Source: Siphonobacter sp048595215 (GTDB lineage: Bacteria; Bacteroidota; Bacteroidia; Cytophagales; Spirosomataceae). Taken from it: a stretch of 10,852 bases of DNA. The notes beneath the pieces were generated by a model. The model ran no database searches. It was given only the letters and a program-made list of their open reading frames with translations, and was not told the DNA's origin. Positions 1-6,597 of the stretch are shown here, piece by piece. Each line of letters begins with the position of its first letter. Position 1 is the first letter of the stretch. Made by a program: the position numbers and the translations under genes. The stretch lies in assembly GCF_048595215.1 (NCBI RefSeq), contig NZ_JBMDWJ010000187.1, positions 1 through 10,852 on the forward strand. Direction: 5' to 3'.

Positions 1-331
1 CGTCTTTAAAGGTTAAAAGCAATAACACATTGTTCTCATACATACGACTATCCTTTCGAGTTCCCCGAATATGAACATGAAGTATGGCCCGCTCCTGGTC
101 TGCCGTGATGGATTGAAGACTCATTTTCATTCCCTCCGGAAATCGCTCCGCAACTGTACCCCATAATTTCACCTGGTTTTCCTGTGATTGGTACCCGCCA
201 AAGGGCCAGGATCCCTCACCACTTAGCCAATACACACAATCGTGCGTTTTTAATGCGGTCATTTCATCGAAGTTTCCAACCACCATCGCATTGAAATATG
301 TTTCAGCGATTTTTTTTGTTTCCATGTTCAT
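1..331 (-). CDS. NTF2/SnoaL-like domain protein, 3' end cut by the window
   Basis: The minus strand is open from the ATG at 331 to the window edge, giving 110 residues with no stop. The start reads MNMETKKIAETYFNAMVVGN, followed by an acidic/hydrophobic stretch, a YWLSGEGSWPFGG segment around residues 34-46 and beta-strand-like segments ending in NVLLLLTFKD. This order (N-terminal helix ahead of a curved sheet, WPFGG-type turn) is typical of small SnoaL/ketosteroid-isomerase-like proteins of the NTF2 fold, usually about 125-140 residues, so perhaps 20 residues are missing. Such proteins can be isomerases, hydrolases or ligand binders; no catalytic residue can be assigned and the substrate is unknown. 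No signal peptide is seen, so it is probably cytoplasmic. A second ATG at 325 is also possible; 331 is preferred because it is the first ATG, about 25 nt after the predicted transcription start. Confidence 0.75.
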   Translation of the reverse strand, partial: MNMETKKIAETYFNAMVVGNFDEMTALKTHDCVYWLSGEGSWPFGGYQSQENQVKLWGTVAERFPEGMKMSLQSITADQERAILHVHIRGTRKDSRMYENNVLLLLTFKD

Positions 332-339
332 ATAATCAA

Positions 340-359
340 GTGACTGTTTAGTCAGTCAC
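340..359. promoter_or_regulatory. 20-bp palindrome, candidate repressor operator
   Basis: Two 7-bp arms, GTGACTG (340-346) and CAGTCAC (353-359), are perfect reverse complements around a 6-bp spacer. A second, overlapping pairing exists (TGACT 341-345 with AGTCA 350-354). The site sits just after the -7 element and covers the predicted transcription start, where a bound dimer would block initiation. Its size and symmetry resemble operators of TetR-family repressors. That family assignment is inference: no regulator gene is in the window, though one could follow the NTF2-like gene beyond position 1. Confidence 0.55.
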
Positions 360-361
360 AA

Positions 362-392
362 CAAATGTACGGGAATTTATTTACCGACAAAA
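362..392 (-). promoter_or_regulatory. Bacteroidota-type promoter of the NTF2-like gene
   Basis: Read on the minus strand, TACATTTG (369 to 362) matches the Bacteroidota -7 consensus TAnnTTTG exactly. A TTTTG lies 18 nt upstream (392 to 388), about where the -33 element is expected. The predicted transcription start falls near 355-358, leaving a leader of about 25 nt before the ATG at 331. Both elements and their spacing fit, so this is the best-supported promoter in the window; no transcript data are available. Confidence 0.65.
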
Positions 393-790
393 TCTGCAAG
401 GCTTTTTAAAACATCTTACAATGGATTAGGCTGTGCTGGCTGGCTCCTATGTATTCTATTATTCGTGACTCCATGCTGCCACTTCCAGAACTATATGATG
501 TGCCCATTTCTAAATGACTCAACGCAGATCAGACCTAACACGTTTTGCATTTTCATGCTATGGGGCGAACAGAATTTTGTATTTAAAAGACTTTCTATGG
601 ACCTGGTACACAAAAAGGTCTTCAAAATCACTCAACGCATTGGTTAAAAAAAACCTCTTACAGCAAAGTATCTCTGTTAAAACAGTGCAAGACAATTATA
701 CAATTCACATACAAAATTGTACTAACGCGACCGTCTCACGAAAGCAACGTTTCATGAGACGGCTCATTTTACCCAAAAGAACGAAACCCT
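370..790. other. Gene-free stretch
   Basis: Apart from the -33 element at its left edge, no convincing gene is seen on either strand. The two plus-strand open frames here (465-647 and 514-870) have no recognisable domain, the second runs antisense into the end of the SGNH gene, and their composition is not gene-like. The stretch is AT-rich. It contains a 7-bp inverted repeat, TACAATT (699-705) and AATTGTA (715-721), and the hairpin at 731-762. No RNA gene was recognised. Confidence 0.5.
731..762 (-). terminator. Hairpin downstream of the SGNH gene, possible terminator
   Basis: CCGTCTCA (731-738) pairs with TGAGACGG (755-762); after one mismatch GAAA pairs with TTTC, closing a 6-nt loop. The hairpin begins 28 nt past the stop codon of the tandem SGNH gene. 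In the minus direction it is not followed by a U-tract; on the plus strand it is followed by a weak CTCATTTT. It may end transcription or protect the 3' end of the mRNA. The structure is clear, the function less so. Confidence 0.45.
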
Positions 791-2548
791 TTAACGGCCT
801 ACTAAAAACGGTTCAAGCTTTTCGGCCAGCCTTTCGTAGCCTTGTTCGTTGGGGTGTAACCCATCGGTAAACCAAGCTTCGTTGATTTTTCCATCTTGCT
901 GTAGCAGATTGGTACCGGGTTGCAGGAAGCGAATATTAAGTTCGCCCGCCCGCTGGGCAAAGTGCTGATTGAGGTGATGGACGCGTTCTTCCTGACCCCG
1001 CCTGGGCAAGATGCCGATCCATACTAATTCGGCCTGCGGCTGTCGGCTTTGAATGGCTTTCATCAGAAAAACCAGTCCGTCGGTAATTTCCTCATCCGTA
1101 TTTCCTTCCAGATTGTTGGTTCCGATCATCACCAGTACCTGTTTGGCCTGATAGCCGTCGAGTTGCCCGTGATACACCCGCCAGAGTACATTTTCAATCC
1201 GATCCCAGCCGAAACCGAGGTTCTGTACTTTTCGCGGTTCCATCCGCCGATTCCAGCTCGCAGCTCCCTGTACTATTTTGGTTTTGGGCTCGCCGCCCCA
1301 GAAGTGCGTAATGGAATTACCCAGAAAAACGATTCGCGGCGGGTGGGTTTTCAGCCGGGCCAGTACGTCACGGTGACGCGTTTCAAAGTCGTAAAAATCC
1401 CGGGACTGGCTTTTGGAAATCGTCGTAGAAAGCATACCCACGGGTTCATTGAGGATGGACCGGATGCTCCGTTCGTAGGCGTTGGCGTACTGCTGCATGC
1501 CCAAATCCGAGGGGTGGGTGCCATCCACCATGGCATCGGGACTCAGGTTCAGGGCGGTTTTTGTGAGCAGGTACACCGACCCTTTCATTTCCGCCTTCAA
1601 CTCCGCATACGCTTCCTGCATAACGGCATTTACCTCTGTCACCAGAGCGGCCCGTACGGGATTGCTGAATCCATCTGTATAGCCCGCGTGTTCGACGAGT
1701 AAAATGGGTACGGTCGGTCGCTTTTGTCGGAGCGTACGGACGGACTGGAGGATTCGCTTTCTGACTTCCGCTGGTTTTACATCGGTGGTACTAATCAGAT
1801 TCGGCAAACAATCGAGTACGTAGAGACGAGCGTCTATTTCGCTAATCAGGCGGATCAGTTCGGGTTCCAGTTTTCCATTACCTGAAAAACCCAGATTTAG
1901 TAAGGGGTGGTCCATTTGCCGTTCCAGCTGGGCCGTCCAGGCCATACCCGGTCGGGAAGCACAGGCTCCCTGAGCAATCGATGTTCCGTAAACGACGATC
2001 GGTTTTTCGGGACGCAGAGCCAGGGGTGTCAGTGTTTTTCCTTCGGGTACTCCAATTTCCAGCCACTGCACCGATGTATACAAAGGCAAATACAGACGAT
2101 ACTCCTGGCCTTTTTCACTCGTTTGCAAACTGGTGTACCGATACGAAATGGTATCGCCAAAAGCGTACTTCCCATTGCACCACCAGAAATCACCATGTAG
2201 ACTGCGAGCGTACAGATCGACCCCACTCACACCCGTAGCAGGCATGTGCGGCAAGGCTTGATTGCCCTTGATCTGGTAGCGAATGATAATTTGATCGCTG
2301 TTGGATTTGAAACGAATGAACAGTCCTGCCGATTGCCGCGACAGGTTCCATACGGCCGGGCGTACCTGCTTTTCAGCCCGGCCCGGCAATCGGTCATAAG
2401 GTTGCTGTAGTTCCTGATTCCAGGCTTGTCCCTCGATGACGGGAAGCGCATGACGGGCGGGATTCCACCAAACAAAAGAAGACTGAGCTGCGAGACAGAG
2501 TACTTGAAAAAACAGAAAAAGAGCTAGTGGCAATCCTTTCTTAAACAT
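791..2548 (-). CDS. Secreted tandem SGNH/GDSL hydrolase (two catalytic domains)
   Basis: 585 residues. Residues 1-21 form a signal peptide (KK, then a hydrophobic core ending LCLAAQ); C18 follows Leu, so this is not a lipobox. Residues 25-180 are a beta-rich region with GVDLY (109-113), the mark of the GxDLY domain that precedes Lipase_GDSL_3 domains. Domain 1 (about 183-365) has GTSIAQG with Ser190, GFSGNG (220-225), DCLPN (246-250) and DGTHP with Asp342/His345. Domain 2 (about 383-585) resembles PAF-acetylhydrolase-type SGNH enzymes: GNSIT with Ser412, NLGFGWDR (443-450), GTNN with Asn478, ILPR (513-516), DGLHPN with Asp562/His565. Both sets look intact, so two ester hydrolase activities are likely, probably deacylation of carbohydrate in the periplasm or outside the cell; substrates cannot be read. 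It is monocistronic with its own promoter. The ATG at 2548 gives the signal peptide directly. The family assignment is firm, the substrate is inference. Confidence 0.9.
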   Translation of the reverse strand: MFKKGLPLALFLFFQVLCLAAQSSFVWWNPARHALPVIEGQAWNQELQQPYDRLPGRAEKQVRPAVWNLSRQSAGLFIRFKSNSDQIIIRYQIKGNQALPHMPATGVSGVDLYARSLHGDFWWCNGKYAFGDTISYRYTSLQTSEKGQEYRLYLPLYTSVQWLEIGVPEGKTLTPLALRPEKPIVVYGTSIAQGACASRPGMAWTAQLERQMDHPLLNLGFSGNGKLEPELIRLISEIDARLYVLDCLPNLISTTDVKPAEVRKRILQSVRTLRQKRPTVPILLVEHAGYTDGFSNPVRAALVTEVNAVMQEAYAELKAEMKGSVYLLTKTALNLSPDAMVDGTHPSDLGMQQYANAYERSIRSILNEPVGMLSTTISKSQSRDFYDFETRHRDVLARLKTHPPRIVFLGNSITHFWGGEPKTKIVQGAASWNRRMEPRKVQNLGFGWDRIENVLWRVYHGQLDGYQAKQVLVMIGTNNLEGNTDEEITDGLVFLMKAIQSRQPQAELVWIGILPRRGQEERVHHLNQHFAQRAGELNIRFLQPGTNLLQQDGKINEAWFTDGLHPNEQGYERLAEKLEPFLVGR

Positions 2549-2567
2549 ACGGAAGAGGTTAGAGCCG

Positions 2568-2575
2568 CAAATATA
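2568..2575 (-). promoter_or_regulatory. TAnnTTTG -7 element of the tandem SGNH gene
   Basis: TATATTTG on the minus strand (2575 to 2568) matches the Bacteroidota -7 consensus, 19 nt before the ATG at 2548. That implies a leader of roughly 14 nt and no Shine-Dalgarno, which is common in this phylum. No good TTTG lies at the -33 spacing, so the call rests on one element and its position. Confidence 0.45.
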
Positions 2576-2640
2576 AAGGGCTTTGTTCTTTCGCAGTGTT
2601 GAAAGATTGCTGTAAACAAAACAGACTTTCTTAGCCTAGA

Positions 2641-2730
2641 CGGGATAGGGTCCTCCTTACTAGCTGCCTAGTAGCCCGTGAGCCATCCAGGCTGGGCCTC
2701 CCCGTAACTGCCTAGCTCAGCTCAAGGCCA
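2641..2730. repeat. GC-rich block with a two-copy direct repeat and short stems
   Basis: CCTCC followed 6-7 nt later by CTGCCTAG occurs twice (2652-2671 and 2697-2715), starting 45 nt apart. The first copy lies inside a stem, TACTAG (2658-2663) with CTAGTA (2668-2673) around CTGC. A further stem, AGCC (2681-2684) with GGCT (2690-2693), lies between the copies. The block is clearly more GC-rich than the AT-rich DNA beside it. It lies upstream of the SGNH promoter and codes for nothing recognisable. It could be a small structured RNA, a degenerate repeat element or a regulatory region; no known RNA family was recognised. Confidence 0.4.
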
Positions 2731-2906
2731 CCTCATTGCTCCCACTATGGAATGGGCAAAACAAGTTAATTTGTTGCCCCCATGAAATGGCTTACAGACG
2801 GAAGGGGTTTTCATCTTCTTATATCTTCTAAAAGTTGTTTGTTGCGAGTTGTTAAAATATATTCGAATACCCTCATGGACGACAAAAACCCGATCCCCGT
2901 CCTATC

Positions 2907-2972
2907 GCGAAAAGCCGCCTTTTTCATCCGCAAAGCGTTGGCCTTGAGCAGGATGAAAAGAGCGGCGTTCGC
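2907..2972. repeat. Long imperfect inverted repeat (hairpin)
   Basis: The 16-nt arms at 2914-2929 and 2951-2966 are reverse complements at 14 of 16 positions, with a 21-nt loop. Outside them GCGAA (2907-2911) pairs with TTCGC (2968-2972) after a small internal bulge. The whole forms a stem of about 20 bp. It is too long and loosely placed for a typical terminator and has no flanking T-tract directly beside it. A 79-codon plus-strand open frame (2782-3021) crosses it but shows no gene-like features. A small mobile-element remnant or an RNA hairpin are both possible. Confidence 0.5.
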
Positions 2973-3017
2973 AATATGGACTAAAAAACCAGCTTGCTCT
3001 TTATTACTAGTTACTCA

Positions 3018-3046
3018 TTGATAGTTGATTAGAAACTTACTATCAA
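3018..3046 (-). repeat. 8-bp inverted repeat downstream of the channel gene
   Basis: TTGATAGT (3018-3025) pairs perfectly with ACTATCAA (3039-3046) around a 13-nt loop, 34 nt past the stop codon of the MscS-type gene. On the minus strand a T-run (3054 to 3049) precedes rather than follows the stem, so it is not a textbook terminator. The 10-mer AAAAAACCAG occurs on both sides (2983-2992 and 3049-3058). A weak TCTC/GAGA stem near 3061-3072 precedes the second copy on the minus strand and could be a poor terminator. The 3' end of the channel mRNA probably lies in this area. Confidence 0.35.
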
Positions 3047-3080
3047 CGAAAAAACCAGACTTCTCAGCGAGACGTAAACA

Positions 3081-5435
3081 TTACATGACTTTAATCTCCG
3101 CTTCCTTAAACCGCACCATCAGCCGAGTAAGCAACTGACTTTTGAAGTTTGCTTCGACATAAATATTCGTAACCCAGGCCAGTACTTTCAGTTCGATACT
3201 GTCGGCGGCGATGGCGTTCACCAATACTTCAGGCGGTATATTTTTGAGAGAATCGTTTAGCTTGCCGATTTCGGTTTCCACAATTTTAGTCACCTTCTCC
3301 AGATCTGCGTCGGCATTTACCTTGAAGGTAAGCTCCGTTTTCAGGTATGAATTACTCAGCGTCCAGTTCACCAGACGGCCCGACAATAAATCACCATTGG
3401 GAATAACGACAACCGATCCCTGCGGGGTCAGCATTTTGCTGGAACGAATACCGATGTCTTGTACTTTCCCCTTCTTATCGGCCAGTTCTACGTAATCCCC
3501 AATCTGGAAGGGTTTTTCAAAAATCAGGATAATACCGGATACGAAGTTGTTGACGATATTCTGCATCCCCAGACCGATACCGACCGAAAGAGCCCCCAAT
3601 ACGACCGTCAGCCGGTCCATCGGAATACCTGAAGCCGTAATGGCCATCAATATCCCCAGAATCAGGATCACCAGTCGAATCAGTACCAGCTTGGAGCTTT
3701 TACGTTCAGTCTTGTTATCAAACGTAACGCTCGATTCGCCGAAGAGTACACCGATATGCTTCTGCAACAGGTTGGCTACGTACACAATGACGCCAAACAG
3801 CAGGATATTACCCAGCGTAAAGGTCACGCTACCAAACGTTCGGGTCTTGGTCAGTATTTGTTGCAAGAGAGCAAAGACGCCCCCCGCAACGCCCAGATTA
3901 ATGAAGAATACCAGTACCCAAAGAATGATGGCCACTACCGTCATCGCCCGACGGAAGGCGGCTCGGGAACGCGGAATGCTTACCCGGGAGAAGATGCCTT
4001 CGGAGCAAGAGCTTAGCTTAATTTGTAGTTCGAGAGCATCGGAAAGAATCTGAATGAATACGTCCAGTCCCACCATCTGAATCAGACCAATGACGGCAGT
4101 CATGCTATACACTTTCGCCAGACTTACCCGGCCAAAAATGTTCAGAATAATCGCCAATGCATTCAGGACCAGGTAGAGAATAACTACGGGTTTAATCAAT
4201 CGTTCCTTTACCGGCGTCTGTTTGAGCTTACGGTAAATGAGCATCCCGAGATATAGGAACGTACCATTCAATACCAACAGGCCCAGGCGTAAGTACAGCG
4301 AATCATTTAGTAACGTATTGACGATAATCAGCGTCATATACAGACCGACCAGCATGAGCCAGTGTTTGCGGTCCTCGCCCTTGACAATGCTTCTCAGGCT
4401 AATAGTTAAGCAGACCAGCAGGCAAAACTGGGTCAATTCTATGTACAGCGAAGGCGAATCGGGTTCAAATAGCGGTGGCAGGTTGAATAGTACAATCAGC
4501 GTAGCTAGAATCGGTACTGGGGTGATGTGTTGAAATTTTAAATCACCCAGTTTTTGCCGCAGTTCGAGCTTACGGGCCTTTTTAAAGTTTGAATACACCC
4601 AGATGAAAAAGGCGGCAGCCGTTAGTAACAGTAACACGCGGTTGTCCCAGGCCGAATTGAGGAAATAACTCAGGATTTTTTTCTGACCCTGGTAAGACGA
4701 ACTGACAATTCGCTCCACATTGGTTCGATCGACCCGGTTGGGAGCTTCCCAGAGATAGGGAGACTCCTTGGAATACACATTTTCACCGGAGGTTCGGAGC
4801 TGCTCCTGCACTTGATTTTGTAAGTCGGTGACGGTCAGACTTAGAGCGGACACGTTAGCCAGTAAGCGACTGATCGTATCGAGTTTGGCCGTGGTCCGCT
4901 CGCCCGAGCGTTGTAAGCGAATTTTCAGTTCGGTCAGCTGAGCAGTATAGAGTTGCTTTTGGGCAACATCCGTTTCCGTTACCGTAAGCAGGGAGTCTTG
5001 ACTTAGTCCGATGACCTGATTAGCCCGTTTTTGCAAATCGTTACTGGCCTTGGACAAACTGTTTTGCCAGGTCGTTAGCCGCGTCTGGGCGTCTTTTAAA
5101 ATCAGGCTGTAACTCTGTAAATCTTTGGCGTGCAGAGTCGAACCCGAAGTAGCCAGATCCGCTTTGATCGGATTAATGGAAGCCTCCGCTTCTTCCAGCC
5201 CCTCCCGGATACGGCTGACACCATACTCTTTTTTATTGGCCGCGTTGATTTCGGTAATCGCCGCCTGGGCCTTCTGAATTTTGAAAAGTAACGTATCCGG
5301 AATAGCATGAGCCGAGTCGGCCAGTATGGGTACCTGCTCTTGAGCCAATACCGGAAGTGTACTCAACAACAGAAGGAGACCTAGCCAATAACTTTTTTGT
5401 GGTTTCGGGAAAAAAAGATGCACTAACTTCATCAT
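3081..5435 (-). CDS. Large MscS-family mechanosensitive ion channel
   Basis: 784 residues from the ATG at 5435. An in-frame TTG two codons upstream (5441) would also be open, but ATG ATG at 5435/5432 is the likelier start. A signal peptide (about 1-31, ending LPVLA) leads into a periplasmic, mostly helical region (about 45-240) rich in Gln, Leu, Lys and Glu, likely coiled coil. About ten or eleven hydrophobic segments follow between 263 and 638. The last is the MscS pore helix, with GALSVGIGLGMQNIVNNF at 614-631, then FEKPFQIGDYVEL (639-651), the MscS beta-domain motif. The C-terminal cytoplasmic part has the PQGSVVVIPN segment (671-680) and ends soon after. The plan is that of MscK/MscM-type channels but shorter than MscK (about 1,120 residues). 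The predicted role is release of solutes through the inner membrane on osmotic downshock. It appears monocistronic, and no regulatory ligand domain is seen. Confidence 0.92.
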   Translation of the reverse strand: MMKLVHLFFPKPQKSYWLGLLLLLSTLPVLAQEQVPILADSAHAIPDTLLFKIQKAQAAITEINAANKKEYGVSRIREGLEEAEASINPIKADLATSGSTLHAKDLQSYSLILKDAQTRLTTWQNSLSKASNDLQKRANQVIGLSQDSLLTVTETDVAQKQLYTAQLTELKIRLQRSGERTTAKLDTISRLLANVSALSLTVTDLQNQVQEQLRTSGENVYSKESPYLWEAPNRVDRTNVERIVSSSYQGQKKILSYFLNSAWDNRVLLLLTAAAFFIWVYSNFKKARKLELRQKLGDLKFQHITPVPILATLIVLFNLPPLFEPDSPSLYIELTQFCLLVCLTISLRSIVKGEDRKHWLMLVGLYMTLIIVNTLLNDSLYLRLGLLVLNGTFLYLGMLIYRKLKQTPVKERLIKPVVILYLVLNALAIILNIFGRVSLAKVYSMTAVIGLIQMVGLDVFIQILSDALELQIKLSSCSEGIFSRVSIPRSRAAFRRAMTVVAIILWVLVFFINLGVAGGVFALLQQILTKTRTFGSVTFTLGNILLFGVIVYVANLLQKHIGVLFGESSVTFDNKTERKSSKLVLIRLVILILGILMAITASGIPMDRLTVVLGALSVGIGLGMQNIVNNFVSGIILIFEKPFQIGDYVELADKKGKVQDIGIRSSKMLTPQGSVVVIPNGDLLSGRLVNWTLSNSYLKTELTFKVNADADLEKVTKIVETEIGKLNDSLKNIPPEVLVNAIAADSIELKVLAWVTNIYVEANFKSQLLTRLMVRFKEAEIKVM

Positions 5436-5792
5436 AAGCAATACGGGATAAATGAATGAATCTCGATGAGATAGCTAATTGCTATCCAGAGAATAGCATC
5501 ACAGTAGCCTTTGGGATAACTACTGCACGCTGGCGGGCGATATTTTTTCGCAAAATTATTGTTCCGGCAAGGGTCATTTCCAGCTTTTCCACGTACGAAA
5601 CCCTGATTTTTTTCTAACTGTTTACGAAACCCCTGAGTGCTAGTCTTACCTAAATCCTCTCTATAAACGTATTAATTCGCCCTCATAGGCACTTGAGTGG
5701 CACCAGTTACCTGTTCCCAGCTCGATGCTGATCGTATCGATTTTTGCCGCGGTGCAAAAAAATCTTCACCCAAAAAATTTCCATACGTTCAC
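5436..5792. other. Gene-free leader region of the channel gene
   Basis: No gene is seen on either strand. The minus strand carries TAATTTTG (5558 to 5551), a match to the TAnnTTTG -7 element that would give a leader of about 110 nt for the channel gene; no TTTG stands at -33. Within that leader TGCTAT (5480-5485) pairs with ATAGCA (5493-5498). The plus-strand open frame at 5697-5954 crosses the terminator and runs antisense into the response regulator gene, so it is not called. Confidence 0.4.
5551..5558 (-). promoter_or_regulatory. Candidate TAnnTTTG -7 element of the channel gene
   Basis: TAATTTTG on the minus strand matches the Bacteroidota -7 consensus 115 nt upstream of the chosen ATG. 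It is the best candidate in the leader region, but the -33 element is not evident, and a motif this short can occur by chance. Confidence 0.35.
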
Positions 5793-5827
5793 AAAAAACC
5801 TCCCGAAGTTTACGTTTTCGGGAGGTT
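5793..5827 (-). terminator. Rho-independent terminator of the two-component operon
   Basis: An 11-bp perfect stem (5797-5807 with 5817-5827; core CCTCCCGAA/TTCGGGAGG) has a 9-nt loop. On the minus strand it runs directly into TTTTTT (5798 to 5793). It begins 21 nt past the stop codon of the response regulator gene, so it closes the kinase-regulator transcript and separates it from the channel gene. Confidence 0.85.
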
Positions 5828-5848
5828 GAAGCCAATCGGTTTGACTAG

Positions 5849-6583
5849 TTATTGCAACAAAGCATGCGAGTTTAAAAACCGGCTTACTTCTTTCTGGTAC
5901 AGACGACCGATGGGTAATTCCAGCCCGCCTACTTCCAGATGCGTGGGCGTATAGGCCTTGATCTTGTCGATAGCCACGAGGTACGAACGATGAATCCGCA
6001 GGAATTCCCGCTGGGGAAGGGTTTCTTCCAGAGCACTCATGGATTGCTTGACCACCAGCGGCTTTTCGTTTTGCATAATTACCTTGACGTAATCTTTCAG
6101 GCTTTCGATGTACAGAATATTCTTCAAAAACACTTTCACCATTTTCCGATCGGCCCGAAAGTACAAAAAGGCATCCTGACTGGTTACACTCTGCTCTTTC
6201 TCCGCCGGTAGAGACAACGGTTTCTGATCCGCTCGTTCTACTTTAGCCACTGCTCGTAAGAAGCGGTCGAAGGCAATGGGTTTGAGTAAATAGTCCACCG
6301 CAGCGAGGTCGAAGGCATCCACCGCAAACTCGGGGTGAGCCGTGGTAAAAATCACCTGAGGCGGATGCGGCAGACTCCGTAGCAAGTCCGTTCCCAGTAG
6401 TTTGGGCATGTGAATGTCGAGAAAGAGTACATCCACGGGTTTTTCCTGTAGTATTCGAAAGGCCTGAATAGCATTCGAGCAGGATGCCACCACTTCAAAG
6501 CCATCCAGTCCTTCCAGATACGATTCCAGAATTTCCAGAGCGGGAGGTTCATCATCTACTAATAAACAGCGAGTTATAGACAT
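5849..6583 (-). CDS. LytTR-family response regulator
   Basis: 244 residues. The receiver domain (about 4-120) has the acidic pair Asp10/Asp11 (LVDDE), phosphoacceptor Asp56 (FLDIHMP), the FTTAH switch Thr at 80-81 and Lys101 (LLKPI). A linker of about 15 residues leads to a LytTR DNA-binding domain (about 136-240) with YIESLKDYVKV (158-168), FLRIHRSYLVA (194-204) and LELPIGRLY (221-229). The protein would be phosphorylated by the kinase encoded immediately upstream and bind promoter DNA as a dimer; targets are unknown. The open frame extends upstream to 6694, but that would overlap the kinase gene by about 100 nt, and the receiver fold begins right at the ATG at 6583 (MSITRCLLVDD). That start lies 14 nt after the kinase stop, so the two genes are co-transcribed. 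Confidence 0.95.
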   Translation of the reverse strand: MSITRCLLVDDEPPALEILESYLEGLDGFEVVASCSNAIQAFRILQEKPVDVLFLDIHMPKLLGTDLLRSLPHPPQVIFTTAHPEFAVDAFDLAAVDYLLKPIAFDRFLRAVAKVERADQKPLSLPAEKEQSVTSQDAFLYFRADRKMVKVFLKNILYIESLKDYVKVIMQNEKPLVVKQSMSALEETLPQREFLRIHRSYLVAIDKIKAYTPTHLEVGGLELPIGRLYQKEVSRFLNSHALLQ

Positions 6584-6597
6584 AAAGCGACTGAAGG

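Noticed and set aside
731..762. Hairpin as one unit of a CRISPR or other repeat array
   Set aside because: There is a single copy in the window and no regularly spaced repeats anywhere in it.
514..870. 118-codon plus-strand open frame in the first gene-free region
   Set aside because: It has no domain, no good start signals and runs antisense into the 3' end of the SGNH gene.
1049..1702. 217-codon plus-strand open frame
   Set aside because: It lies wholly antisense to the second SGNH domain and linker, and shows no recognisable motif.
2782..3021. 79-codon plus-strand open frame
   Set aside because: Its translation mirrors the long inverted repeat (repeated RKAA/KRAA segments), and its only nearby promoter-like sequence is one base short of consensus.
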